Positions 29,480-39,002 of a stretch of DNA of 62,000 nucleotides are shown in pieces. Both the position numbers and the translations under genes were made by a program. The stretch spans positions 200,001 through 262,000 of the forward strand of contig CAJNDS010002368.1 of assembly GCA_905221605.1 (NCBI GenBank), in the 5' to 3' direction. The notes beneath the pieces are model-generated. The model was not told where the DNA came from, did not search any database, and worked only from the letters and a program-made list of their open reading frames with translations. This stretch comes from Symbiodinium natans. Lineage: Eukaryota > Sar > Dinophyceae > Suessiales > Symbiodiniaceae. Every line of letters begins with the position of its first letter. Within the stretch, counting starts at the first letter, position 1.

Positions 29480-29553
29480 CATTGCGAGATGCCAGGGTGA
29501 GAGGCATACTGCCCTCCGCATCTGGCATGTCTTTGGCCGCGCCGGCGTTCAAC
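29480..29553 (-). CDS. Ankyrin gene exon 8
   Basis: Reads LNAGAAKDMPDAEGSMPLTL then ASRN. Acceptor CCTGAG, GC donor (GCCACTTGC). The plus-strand open frame across it is a shadow. Confidence 0.8.
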
Positions 29554-29971
29554 CTCAGGTTGATTGGGCGGGTTCTCCAAACTAGTATGGATATGTACGG
29601 TATAGCTTATACTCTAGTCATCTCTAGTAGCTATAATGAAGATCTACAAAACTCATGTAAGTACATTCATATGTGTACATTTTAGTCTATGTAACGCAGT
29701 GTACAGTGCTGTTGCTATACGGGAGACAAGGGGACTCGATTGGTACGTCGTTTGGCTCCTGGGTGCCCCAGTAAGCTAAGGAGCACAGAAGGGTATTGGG
29801 GTCGAGGATTTAGAGTTTCAGGGAACCTGAAACATTCAACCTGGAAATGAACAAAAAAACCTAAACCCTAACCCCGTCTAAACCCTAAACCCTATATAAA
29901 CCCTATAAACCCTAAACCCAAGAAAAAAAAAAAAAAAAAAAAAAAGTCTACCACTTGGGGGCTCTGGAGAC

Positions 29972-30073
29972 AGCATCCCTGCAACCTTTGCATGACCACG
30001 CCGGCAGGCCTCGACGAGAGCACTTCTGCCCTCAGCGTTGTCCCTGAAGCCTGTGGACGCGCCGGCTTCCAAC
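29972..30073 (-). CDS. Ankyrin gene exon 7
   Basis: Reads LEAGASTGFRDNAEGRSALV and EACRRGHAKVAGML. Acceptor TGCGAG, donor GT (GTCTCCAGAGCC). Confidence 0.85.
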
Positions 30074-30243
30074 CTCGCATGGCAGCTTGGGTTTAGGATG
30101 GTTTAGGGTTTAGGGTTTAGGGTTTAGGGTTTAGGGTTTAGGGTTTAGGGTTTAGGGTTTAGGGTTTAGGGTTGAAAAATCTTACTAAATGTGGCCCTCC
30201 TAAATGGGGAGACTACACGATATCCCAAGGGCTTCTAAGCAGC

Positions 30244-30368
30244 AGCAGGCGCACGACCTCAGGGTGGGCGCTTTCACAGATCACGGCCATGAGCGCTGTG
30301 CGACCATTGTTGTCCCGGACGTCTACGGCTGCCCCGGCTTCCAGCAGCAAGCGCACAACTTCAACTTC
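30244..30368 (-). CDS. Ankyrin gene exon 6
   Basis: Reads EVEVVRLLLEAGAAVDVRDN and ALMAVICESAHPEVVRLL. Acceptor CCCCTAG; a GC donor fits the repeat register, joining RLL to LEAGAS of exon 7. Confidence 0.9.
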
Positions 30369-30479
30369 CTAGGGGGACCAAATGAACCTTAAGATTGGGG
30401 TCATCTACCCTAAACTACTATAATTCCTATTCAGGTCTATGAACCGTAAACCCTTTTTCGGGTTCCTGTCCCAAGGTTC

Positions 30480-30677
30480 TCCGCGGCGAGCTGCACAGAT
30501 AAGGGCCGTCTCGCCGTGTTTGCCCCGTATCTCTACTGCCGCACCAAGCTCCAGCAGCAGGCGCGTCGCCTTAACGAGGCCGCGCTCAGCGCACCACATG
30601 AGGGGCGTCAGACCCAGCCGGTCCTTCACGTCCACAGATGAGCCGGCTTTCCACAGCAAGCGCGCGACCTCATGAAC
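30480..30677 (-). CDS. Ankyrin gene exon 5, two repeats
   Basis: Sixty-six codons, with WKAGSSVDVKDRLGLTPLMW and RLLLELGAAVEIRGKHGETA. Acceptor GCTAAG, GA donor (GAACCTTGGG). Confidence 0.9.
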
Positions 30678-30678
30678 G

Positions 30679-30822
30679 CCTTAGCTGCTGATTTCATAAG
30701 CCCCCCCCCCCCCCCCCCCAAAAAAAAAAAAAAAAGTGTACACTTTCAGTTTAGGGTTCAGGGTTTAGGGTTTAAGGATTCTAGCATCCCCAAAACATGT
30801 AAAAGTGTGCTCATTCAGCTAC
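30679..30822. repeat. Family B element forming ankyrin intron 4
   Basis: On the minus strand it starts GTAGCTGAATGAG and ends CAGCAGCTAAG: the inverted ends carry the GT donor and the AG acceptor, so element and intron (30678-30822) coincide. Inside are a T run, a G run and a small TTTAGGG block. Other copies are at 26890, 40975 and 45197. Confidence 0.8.
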
Positions 30823-30941
30823 TGAGATGCCACTGGACAGCGCCTCAAAGAAGGGCGTTTGGCCCTCGACGTCCCTGACGTCGATGGCGGCCCGTGCTTC
30901 GAGTAGCAAGCGTGCAATGTCAAGGTGGCGCCCACGTGAGC
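30823..30941 (-). CDS. Ankyrin gene exon 4
   Basis: Reads RHLDIARLLLEARAAIDVRD and GQTPFFEALSSGIS. Acceptor ACTAAG, donor GT (GTAGCTGAATGAG), which is the end of the family B element. Confidence 0.85.
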
Positions 30942-30960
30942 CTTAGTTGTGCAGCATCTT

Positions 30961-31062
30961 ATAGAGGAAATAGGGGAACTAAGGGTTAACTCTAATAGAG
31001 GAAATAGGGGAACTAAGGGTTAACTCTTATAGAGGAAATAGGGGAACTAAGGGTTAACCTTT
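30961..31062. repeat. Three 34-bp tandem repeats in ankyrin intron 3
   Basis: Unit ATAGAGGAAATAGGGGAACT followed by AAGGGTTAACTCTA, three near-identical copies. No coding reading. Confidence 0.9.
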
Positions 31063-31432
31063 GAAATTACCTTATACTTCCAGGAACTTCATCATTGAGT
31101 CCTTAAGGGTTCTAGTCACCTAACTGGTAGGTCACTGGAAGTTAGGGTTACACAGGGATTGAGATACCCCAAAAGGTTAAAATGTTACCTACTCTACTTC
31201 AACCCTTAGGCTCAAAACAGCCCAAAGTCCTCATGTAAGAAGGCCTTTTGACGCAAAAACCCTCAAAATAAGAGGCCCTATACGCCCCAGAGCCTTGGGG
31301 GCTAAGGAGCCCTAAACCCTAAACCCTAAATCCTAAACCCAAAATCCTAAACCCTAAACCCTAAATTCTAAACCCTAAACCCTAAACCCTCAACCCCACC
31401 CCCAAAAAAGGTCAAAGGTTACCCTACTCTAC

Positions 31433-31542
31433 TGGCTAAGGAGCAGGCCACAAGGAGGGCCGTCCGGCGCCGGGAGTCCACGTAGGCGTCCGGGGCCACG
31501 CCCGCTTCTAAGAGCAGTCGGACTACCTCGACCTCCCCCTTC
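31433..31542 (-). CDS. Ankyrin gene exon 3
   Basis: Reads KGEVEVVRLLLEAGVAPDAY then TALLVACSLA. Acceptor GCAAAG, donor GT (GTAGAGTAGGG). Confidence 0.85.
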
Positions 31543-31746
31543 CTTTGCTGAACTTAAGAACCCTAAGAAGAATGATACTTTCAGCAGCTGTTCCTTAAAT
31601 AAACTAAGGTACAGTACCCTAAACCCTAAACCCTAAACCCTAAACCCTAAACCCTAAACCCTAAACCCTAAACCCTAAACCCTAAACCCTAAACCCTAAC
31701 CCAAAACCCCAAAAGTCAAAACTATTTCCAAGTATCACTAAGCTTC

Positions 31747-31780
31747 TCTGCGGCCTCATGAAGCTCCTTTTCGGGGGTCC
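31747..31780 (-). CDS. Ankyrin gene exon 2 (34 nt)
   Basis: Micro-exon: (G)TPEKELHEAA. Acceptor TGTGTCAG; GA donor (GAAGCTTAGTG). Joined to exon 3 it gives HEAAEKGEVEVVRLLLEAG, the start of ankyrin repeat 1. Confidence 0.7.
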
Positions 31781-31797
31781 CTGACACAAGGGAGGAC

Positions 31798-31914
31798 CTA
31801 GGCTGCCCAATAACCAAGGATTAAAAAGGGTGCCCTTTTTTGCTTTTTTGGGTGGTTTATAAGGGAACCTAAAACCCCCCCAAAAGGGAATAAGGGTACT
31901 ACTGGGCGTCCTAG
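31798..31914. repeat. Family A foldback element forming intron 1 of the ankyrin gene
   Basis: Ends CTAGGCTGCCCAATAACCA and TACTACTGGGCGTCCTAG, imperfect inverted copies. Its right end coincides with the splice donor within a few bases; the acceptor used in the model lies 16 bp beyond its left end. An element that fills a whole intron like this is the hallmark of an introner. Confidence 0.75.
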
Positions 31915-32115
31915 GGACAGGATGACCTGCAGGTCCAGTGGCGCCTGTAACTTCTCAGCATCCGCCAATCGCCTGCCCTCATGGACGAGGTCTTGAAGGC
32001 AAATCGGAAGGCCATTCTTTGCGCGAAGGCGCTTTTTCAAGGACGCAACATCGCTGAGCTCCTCCACAGGTATTGCAGACAACTCTTCGCCGGACACCTT
32101 CCAAACTCGTAGCAT
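31911..32115 (-). CDS. Ankyrin gene exon 1, ubiquitin-like domain
   Basis: Sixty-eight codons from ATG plus one base. Contains VWKVSGEELSAIPVEELSDV and ends DLQVILSL, a ubiquitin-like beta fold. The donor is GA (GACGCCCAGTAG), which is also the inverted end of the family A element that fills the intron. Confidence 0.85.
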
Positions 32116-33662
32116 GCCAAAGCTGCAGGGTTTAGGGTTTTGGGGGAGCTCTTATGCGTGCCCAGTGTCTGAGCTAAGCCCTACTTGGACATGGGTCGTT
32201 CTGCGTAGGGTCATATGTATATTTGGTTAACACCTTGTTTTGAGTACTTCTACTACGATTTGGAATTCTCAATGAAACTCCAATTAAAACTCTTCAGCCT
32301 AAGTGCAGCAAACCCAATGCCACTAAAAGAACCCTCTGGCAAGCCTCAGGTCTCATTCTTATATACATATATAGCGATTTATACATTTATCATTCATGTA
32401 TGGGTTTAGCAGTTAGGGGGTTCAGGGTGTCTTTGCATACAGCTGAATGTTCGTCTGTTTTTTGACACCGTCGAGCCGAAAGGGCTTTGCAAGCTGAGGA
32501 GGTGCAAAGGGTTGCGCGCAGGGTTTAGGGTTTAGGGTTTATAGGGTTTAGGGTTTTAGGGTTTAGGGTTTAGGGTTTAGGGTTTAGGGTTTAGGGTTTA
32601 GGGTTTAGGGTTTAGGGTTTAGTCAGACGCATAAAGAGCTCATATTAAACCTTTGTCCACCTATTGTTTACCTTGTGTTTTGGTCGCTCCCCAAAAATCC
32701 CCGCAAGAAAAAAGCATTTAGCACCAAGACAGCTAGATGCACAGAGAATGAGAATGGAAAGCTTACTCTAGAGACTGCCCATACATTTCCTCGACATTGA
32801 CTCCCTCACGAACTCAGTCTGGGCATTTCCCAGAATAGGGGAACCCCTGACATAATATACCCCCATAATCCTTTTTGTAGGAACCCCACAAAAGGGTACC
32901 CCTACTTGCGGAACCCCATCTTAAAGGCCGATACGACCGAAGACAGGTCAGGGTGGAGCATGTAATATAGGGGCCTTAATAATTAGAATGGGGTGTGGGG
33001 GGGTTCTTATCGTATAAATATATAGGGACCATAAGGGTGATACTACTAGAAATTCTTCCGACCCCTGTAGTAACCTTGCGGGTTTAGGGATTTCGGGGTT
33101 GAGGGGTTTAAGGTTTGAGAGCTAAACGAGGCTTGAGGCAACCACACCACCACAGGGTGGATTCCCTAACCGCATGACCAAGCTTATCACTTATCCCTGC
33201 ATGGCCCCCCTGCTAGACTCACCACAGTGAAGGCGCTGAAATCCTGAACCTTAAACCTAGACCCAGGAGTACGTAACATAGGGAGCCCAAACCCTAAACA
33301 AATAAAGAATAAGGGCCTACTAGAAGTTCTAGTCTAGAACCCTAAACCTGGGATGGGGAGGGGGTACTATAATCCCCGTTAAGGACTGTTAGTATATCCC
33401 AACACTAAACCCGAAAACCAACTTAGGGCCCTTCTCTTTCCAGACAAAGCCCGGCATGCAGGAGCGCCTTTGAACTATGGAAACCATGCTGCCACCCTCA
33501 AACACTCCACCCCATGGTCTGGCCCCCGCTGTGCCTCTCGCCCCCCCCCCCCCTCCCCCCGCTGTGGTGCCTAAACCCTAAACCCTAAACCCCAAACCCC
33601 AAACCCCAAACCCCAAACCCCAAACCCCAAACCCTAAACCCTAAACCCTAAACCACCACAAC
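32116..33662. other. Upstream of the ankyrin gene: intron of the giant gene, no exon seen
   Basis: AT-richer sequence with a TTTAGGG array at 32520-32623, a piece of family F near 33355-33400 and a CCCCAAA variant array at 33570-33655. No clear promoter motif or exon. The plus-strand frame at 32215-32409 has no supporting feature. Confidence 0.4.
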
Positions 33663-33749
33663 CATGTCGCCAAAGGTCTCGCGTCTGCCAGATAAACGCA
33701 GCCATGGAGTTGAGAGGTGAGGCGCTGTCGGACGGCATTGCAGGGGCAC
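33663..33749 (-). CDS. Exon, RNF213-like gene
   Basis: Reads NAVRQRLTSQLHGCVYLADA. Acceptor AAACCAG before 33749, donor GT (GTTGTGGTGG). CCCTAAA left, TTTAGGG right. Confidence 0.55.
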
Positions 33750-33784
33750 CTGGTTTAGGGTTTAGGGTTTAGGGTTTAGGGCTT

Positions 33785-34173
33785 AATCCGAGCTCCTGTT
33801 TAATTTAACCCCCCATATGTAAAGAAATTTTTGTTGCCCGGATTCCCGCCGGAAGACTACTTTCCATTACGATGGATTTCGTATGGGCCAAACCCTCCAC
33901 ATTTAAAGAAATCTGTTTTTTTGGGGGGGGGTTGTCAAATTTTGAAACTCTGCCTTTCGGAAAGCTTTTTTTCTTCTGCTAAGGCTGCACCTCTCGCCCT
34001 GGCTTCAGTTTTAATAGAGATTCTATACAGTCCTATTGTTTTCAATACGTTCTTATTGTTTTTTAATAGAGAAACCATACGGGGCCATGGTCCAACTATT
34101 GCGGAACCCTGCTTTCCTTATTGTGGGGGGGGGGGGGGGGGGGGGGCCCACCAATTAAACAGGAGCTCGGATT
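33785..34173. mobile_element. 389-bp element with 21-bp perfect terminal inverted repeats
   Basis: AATCCGAGCTCCTGTTTAAT(T) opens the element and its exact reverse complement closes it. TTA stands on both sides when the terminal A is counted, a possible 3-bp target duplication. The inside carries a duplicated word near CATTTAAAGAAATCTGTTTT, a G run, and a plus-strand open frame of 114 residues with no recognised domain. It interrupts a TTTAGGG block, so it is younger than that block. MITE-like, class II. Confidence 0.8.
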
Positions 34174-34368
34174 AGGGTTTAGGGTTTAGGGTTTAGGGGG
34201 CCACAGAGCGCAGGGGTTATATAGGGGGGCTTGGTGGAGTTAGGGCCAGGCCCTATACGGACTATCACAGCCATCCTATCTGCTCACCCTAAACCCTAAA
34301 CCCTAAACCCTAAACCCTAAACCCTAAACCCTAAACCCTCTTAGGGTTCATTGCCTCTTTGGCTTTAC

Positions 34369-34468
34369 CAGTCTTGCTGCCTGGAGGCTGAGGCCCCCGA
34401 GCGCAAATGCTCCGCCCCGGGGAGGTCGGGTCGTCGATGAGGCTGGGCACGAAGATGCAGAAGTGATC
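34369..34468 (-). CDS. Exon, RNF213-like gene
   Basis: Reads DHFCIFVPSLIDDPTSPGRS. Acceptor ATGTTGAG before 34468; donor GT (GTAAAGCC). Confidence 0.65.
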
Positions 34469-34885
34469 CTCAACATCGCGGGGTGGGTTCGAAGGCTTAG
34501 GGTTTAGGGTTTAGGGTTTAGGGTTTAGGGTTTAGGGCAAACCTACTTTCTTCTGGCCTGGCCGTTGCCAACTGGCTTCCGTGCCATCTGCGCAACCCTA
34601 AACCCTAAAGCCCGCAAAACCTAACCCTAAATCTAAGCCCTAACCAAACCCATAAAAATTGAACCCCAAAACCCTCTGAACCCCGAAAACCCCAACAGAA
34701 GACAAGGTCTCTTGCGCCGTTCAGTGACTAACCAGACCCGCGAATAAACCCCTCAGCCCCGAACCACTAGCCCTAATTTTCTAGTCGCCACACCTCCACA
34801 TAGAGGCTATATTAGGGCCGGAAGAGCCGCACAATACCCCCTAAAAACCCGAAACAGCCCAGGGAACCCTAAAACAAAAACCCAA

Positions 34886-35002
34886 CTTACTGGTCCTTAG
34901 TAGGGAATGGGGGAATTAGGTTCCTTATCTCCCGTTTTCTTCCCCTTTAAGGGATGTTGTGGGGCGCCTAATTCCCTCATTCCCGACTAAGAACCACTAA
35001 GC
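34886..35002. repeat. Foldback element, about 35-bp imperfect inverted ends
   Basis: TTACTGGTCCTTAGTAGGGA..GGGGGAATTAGG is answered by CCTAATTCCCTCATTCCCGA..AAGAACCACTAAG. No ORF; intronic. Confidence 0.75.
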
Positions 35003-35179
35003 CAAGCAACCCTCTTAAGCGCTGAAACCTCAACTGTCGACTTAAACCCGATAAACCCTAAATCCTAAACCCTGAAATCCCCTTAACGCTAAACCCTAAA
35101 CCCTAAACCCAAAAAACCCTAAACCCTAAACTCTAAACCCTGACCCCCACACCCTAAAAAACCCTAAACCGAGTTTTGC

Positions 35180-35290
35180 TTCGGAGGTCCTGCGACGCCT
35201 TGGTGTACGTCGGCACGAAGTGTAGGCAGAGCTCCTGGCCTAAGGCCAGCTGACCCAGGTTCACGGACATGCACTCCATGAGAAGGAAGC
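35180..35290 (-). CDS. Exon, RNF213-like gene
   Basis: Thirty-six codons, with FLLMECMSVNLGQLALGQEL and CLHFVPTYTKASQDLR. Acceptor CAACGCAG, GC donor (GCAAAACTCGG). Confidence 0.65.
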
Positions 35291-35529
35291 CTGCGTTGAG
35301 GGTTTAGGGTTTAGGGTTTAGGGTTTAGGGTTTAGGGTTTAGGGTTTAGGGTTTAGGTACTTGAAAAAGCCAGGTGCTGATGCTCCACTTGGGTTGGCAA
35401 AAGATCCTAAACACCCTAAAACCCTAAACGTGGGGGGCCTCCCCTCGCACAGGTTTCGTGCCCTACGGTGAACTCCAGACAGTTGGAACATGGTGTCAAG
35501 GATGATAAGAGAGCTGGGATTCTGTGTAG

Positions 35530-35662
35530 TATAAACCCTAAACCCTAAACCCTAAACCCTAAACCCTAAACCCTAAACCCTAAACCTTAAACCCTAAACC
35601 CTAAACCCTAAACCCTAAACCCTAAACCCTGAACCCTAAACCCTAAACCCTAAACCCTTTCG
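35530..35662. repeat. Telomere-like array (CCCTAAA)n
   Basis: About nineteen units, with two single variants, ending next to exon 35671-35767 on its donor side. Confidence 0.9.
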
Positions 35663-35670
35663 GAGCTTAC

Positions 35671-35767
35671 TGTAACTGGAGGCCTGTTTGGGCGATCTCC
35701 TGGTCACGGTCAGACAGCTGGAAGACAGCGCAGTTTGCCATCCAGTCGGAAAGGATGGACACGAAGC
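35671..35767 (-). CDS. Exon, RNF213-like gene
   Basis: Reads FVSILSDWMANCAVFQLSDR then DQEIAQTGLQL. Acceptor TGGCCAAG, donor GT (GTAAGC), a good consensus. Confidence 0.65.
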
Positions 35768-35850
35768 CTTGGCCATATGATAACAAGGGCACCCTTTTAG
35801 GGTTTTTGGTTTAGGGTTTAGGGTTTAGGGATTAGTGTTTAGGGTGACTT

Positions 35851-35956
35851 GGTAGCCCAGTAACTATATCACAGCAAGGGCACCCTTTTTGGGGTTGGTT
35901 TCTTTATAGAGAAATCAAGAAGCAGAAACAGGTAAAAAGGGCACCACTGAGCTACC
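35851..35956. repeat. Foldback element, family A
   Basis: Ends GGTAGCCCAGTAACTATATC and GCACCACTGAGCTACC; inner GGGCACCCTTTTTGGGG. Sister to 23335-23409; related pieces lie near 47276-47370 and 54820-54925. Confidence 0.7.
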
Positions 35957-36380
35957 GAGAAGCGCATCACCAGCTGCTGCTGCGACCTTGCCCCAAGAAC
36001 TACCCGGAGGATTCCCCCTTTTTTCTCTAAATTCGAAACCCCTTCTGATGGCAGCTTGGGGTTAAAGATTACATGTAAAATTGAGCATGCACATACATGT
36101 ATATATATATATACCTACATACATGACCTGACAAGGCAAGGTGGTCCAGAAATGCCTTCAGGGCAACTGAAACAAAGAGGTTAGGTGTTTAGGGTTTAGG
36201 GTTGAGGGTTTAGGGTTTCGGGTTTGGCGGACATGGGCCGCAGTCTTACTGCTGTAGGGCTGCAGGGCAGCGAAGAGTCGTAGGCCTTAGGGTTGTAGGT
36301 TTGCAGGGTCAAAGGGTAAGGGGCTTAAGGGTTTAGGATTTAGGGTTTAGGACTTGGGGTTTAGGGTTGAGGGCTTCAGC

Positions 36381-36489
36381 ACTGCAGCTCCCTGCCTCGT
36401 CATGTTCTCGATGCCGCTTCGGCTGGCAAACTGCACCAGAGCCAGCTCGGGTTCACGGGGGGCACGGAGGCGTCGGAGGTCCGTCGTTC
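36381..36489 (-). CDS. Exon, RNF213-like gene
   Basis: Thirty-five codons, REPELALVQFASRSGIENMT in the middle. Acceptor GCCAAG, GC donor (GCTGAAGCCC). The plus-strand frames at 36354-36605 are shadows. Confidence 0.6.
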
Positions 36490-36771
36490 CTTGGCGGGAA
36501 AAAAGTCACGCCCCTACCCCTCAACGTCATCATCTCAACCCCTATATGGCCATTTCTCCTTCTTTGGCTACCCTAAATATTCGGGGGCCCGTCTTATACT
36601 GGTAATCCCAGAAGGGATGCTCTAAATACCCCGTGAGTCCAAATGCCGTGAACTCAAAACACACCATCCCATGCCGATCCCGAGCCGTTCTCCCAGCAAC
36701 ATCAAATGACAGCGCAAGGTCTCGGCGTTAGGGCGGCTTAGGGTTTAGGGTAGGGTTTAGGCTTGAGAAGC

Positions 36772-36857
36772 TTGTCTGACGCATGTCGTGCCAGACCAGC
36801 GGCCATGGTGATCGGGAAGTGGAAGGTCTTTCAGCTTCCTGCTGTCCCAGGGGAAGC
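36772..36857 (-). CDS. Exon, RNF213-like gene (frame uncertain)
   Basis: Best reading FPWDSRKLKDLPLPDHHGRW; another open frame reads LPLGQQEAERPSTSRS. Acceptor CCGAG, GC donor. Confidence 0.45.
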
Positions 36858-37052
36858 CTCGGAAAGTGAGCGCTAAGCTGTAGGCTTTGAGAGGAGGGCT
36901 TAGGGCTTCGGCGTCGAATCTTGGGGTCTTTGTGTAGGCAGTTTAGGCTGTAGGGACAACGCATGGTCACGTACCCTACATACATCCTACACTCGAAACC
37001 GCAAAGCCTAAACCCTAATGAAACCGCTTAACCACGAACCCTCCCCAACACC

Positions 37053-37280
37053 CTACTTGGAGGTTCAGGGTACTTCTAAGCCCAATTCAGCTGCATTCAT
37101 CAGCCCCCTGAATAAGTAGACGTACAATTTGGCACCCTAAACCCTAAACCCTAAACCCTAAACCCTAAACCCTAAACCCTAAACCCTAAACCCTAAACCC
37201 TAAACCCTAAACCCTAAACCCTAACCCCTAAACCCGAACCCCTTAATTGAGGTTCCAAGTACCCATGAACCTCCAAGCAC
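37053..37280. repeat. Family D element with a telomere-like array inside
   Basis: Minus strand starts GTGCTTGGAGGTTCATGGGT and ends CCTGAACCTCCAAGTAG. The start is exactly the donor of exon 37281-37356 and the end provides an AG. The interior holds about thirteen CCCTAAA units (37134-37225): a telomere-like array carried within a foldback element. Confidence 0.75.
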
Positions 37281-37356
37281 TGCTGTATCAGCGAAGGCGC
37301 AGGCATCCATGAGGCTGAGTGCCAGCCACTCGTCTCCGATGCGGAAGCTGGCCTGC
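37281..37356 (-). CDS. Exon, RNF213-like gene
   Basis: Reads ASFRIGDEWLALSLMDACAF. Acceptor GTCTGAG, donor GT formed by the end of the family D element. Confidence 0.65.
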
Positions 37357-37807
37357 CTCAGACAGCCCTAAACCCTAAACCCTCAACCCTAAACCCTGAA
37401 ACCTAAACCCTAACCCTAAACCCTTAAACCTAAACCCTAAACCCCAAACCCTAAACCCTACCAAAAAACATCGAGCTAAATCATGTTTCAACCCTAGTTC
37501 GGCATTGAACCCTTAAAAGTCAAACCATTTGGGGTTCAGGGTTTCTCCGAAACCCCAAACCCGATGCTAAACTCATCGGCTTCCCGCCCAAAACCCCCCC
37601 CCCCCCCCCCCCCCCCCCCCCTCGCCTTGAAAAATCTGCTCCCACCGAACCGAAAGCCGGGCAGCACAGGGTTTAGGGCTTGGGCCCTAAACCCTAAACC
37701 CTATAAACCCTAAACCCAAAACCCTACACCCTATAAACCCTGAACCCTGAACCCTGAACCCTAAACCCTAAACCCTAAACCCTAAACGGCTTCGGGTTGA
37801 GCGCAAC

Positions 37808-37886
37808 CTCGCGGCTGGACTTCGGCAGACCTTCGTTGGCCTATGAGGCCTAGGACCGGATAGAGCAGAAGGACGCCCAGCTCGGC
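37808..37886 (-). CDS. Candidate exon, RNF213-like gene
   Basis: Reads AELGVLLLYPVLGLIGQRRS. Acceptor CTGTCAG in phase 0 with exon 38166-38216; donor GT (GTTGCGC). Confidence 0.5.
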
Positions 37887-38165
37887 CTGACAGGTTACCC
37901 CTAAACCCCAAAACCCTAAACCCTAAACCCTGAACCCTAAACCCTAAACCCTGATAGTTACCCCTAAGCCCCAAAACCCTACACCCTAAGACCATAAAAA
38001 ACCCTAAACCCACCCAAACCCCGAGCCCCTAAACCCTAAGCCCGAAAACCTCAAACTCCCAAACCCTAAAGTCTACGCCCTGAGCCCTGAACCCTAACCC
38101 CTAAACCCTACCCGCAAAACACCAGTAAGCTTGCCGAAAAAGGAACCCTAAACTCCAAAACTCAC

Positions 38166-38216
38166 CTCGGCGGCTCGAGGATATCTGGCCCGTAGCATCT
38201 CAAGGGTCGCGTAGAC
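38166..38216 (-). CDS. Exon, RNF213-like gene
   Basis: Seventeen codons, VYATLEMLRARYPRAAE, phase 0 both ends. Acceptor AAACCAG, donor GTGAGT, a textbook consensus. Confidence 0.65.
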
Positions 38217-38762
38217 CTGGTTTAGGGTTTAGGGTTTAGGGTTTAGGGTTTAGGGTTTAGGGTTTAGGGTTTAGGGTTTGGGCTCAAGCCGACACAGTGT
38301 ACCCAAACCCGAAACTCTAGCCCCAAATAAGCCCGAAATGAAAAACCTCGCATGAGACATCGGATTCAACCCTCAACCCTCTGAAGCCTAAAGTTACAGG
38401 TTTGGGGTTAGGGCTTAGGGCTTGGGGTTTGGGGTTCAGGGTTGATGTTTGGGTTTCGGAGGTTTCGGGATCCCTTGTGTAGAGGGCAAATTTAGGAGTT
38501 GGGTTTGGGGGCTTCATTGTTTGGAGGTAGGGGGGTGGTTCGGGCCACAAGGCATTAGGGTGGACATGGGGTTTTAAGGCTCAGAGTTTACGGGGCGGGA
38601 AAAAGTTAATCTCATAAGGACTCTACCAGTACCTCAGCTAGTACCTTAGACCCCCAAGGTCGTACCCTAAACCCTAAACCCTAAACCGGAAGCCGTCAAG
38701 GGGACAACGTCAGGGGGTCCGAGGTTGGCTCCCAGGACCATCCCTGGTGGGCGGTTTGAGGT

Positions 38763-38905
38763 ACAAGGAGGGGCCCCCGTAGTTATAAGTAGAGTTCTAA
38801 AAGCCCTAAATTGGGTTATAAGGAACCTATCTTAGGTTGTAAGTGGGGCTTCCCTTAACTATAGTTAGTATAGTAAAGGGGCACCTCCTTGTATATTTTG
38901 GTGAT
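38763..38905. repeat. Family G element, first copy
   Basis: Ends ACAAGGAGGGGCCCCC and GGGGCACCTCCTTGT. Contains CCCTAAATTGGGTTATAAGG and TAACTATAGTTAGTATAG. An inverted copy lies 100 bp to the right (39003-39112); partial copies are at 13495-13530 and 49410-49502. Confidence 0.8.
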
Positions 38906-39002
38906 TTAGGGTTTCAACGTTCAGCGGTTTAACCCTAAACCCAAACCCATTCCAAAGCCTACAGCCCGAGAACAACAAAGCCTCAAAGCCTTAAACCCAA
39001 CC

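Larger units (their letters stand above)
29080..32115 (-). other. Gene model: ubiquitin-like + ankyrin-repeat protein, nine exons
   Basis: ATG at 32115. Exons: 31911-32115, 31747-31780, 31433-31542, 30823-30941, 30480-30677, 30244-30368, 29972-30073, 29480-29553 and about 29083-29220. Every junction joins in phase and keeps the ankyrin register. Introns 1, 2 and 5 start GA, 3, 4 and 7 GT, 6 and 8 GC; all end AG. The product, about 365 residues, has a ubiquitin-like domain (1-68) and about seven ankyrin repeats with RLLLEAGA helices. Known: ankyrin repeats bind proteins. The combination with a ubiquitin fold suggests an adaptor role; no enzyme domain is seen. The gene lies in an intron of the RNF213-like gene, same strand. 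Confidence 0.85.

Noticed and set aside
33831-34175. Plus ORF of 114 codons as a host gene
   Set aside because: It lies wholly inside the 389-bp inverted-repeat element and ends in its G run; no domain recognised.
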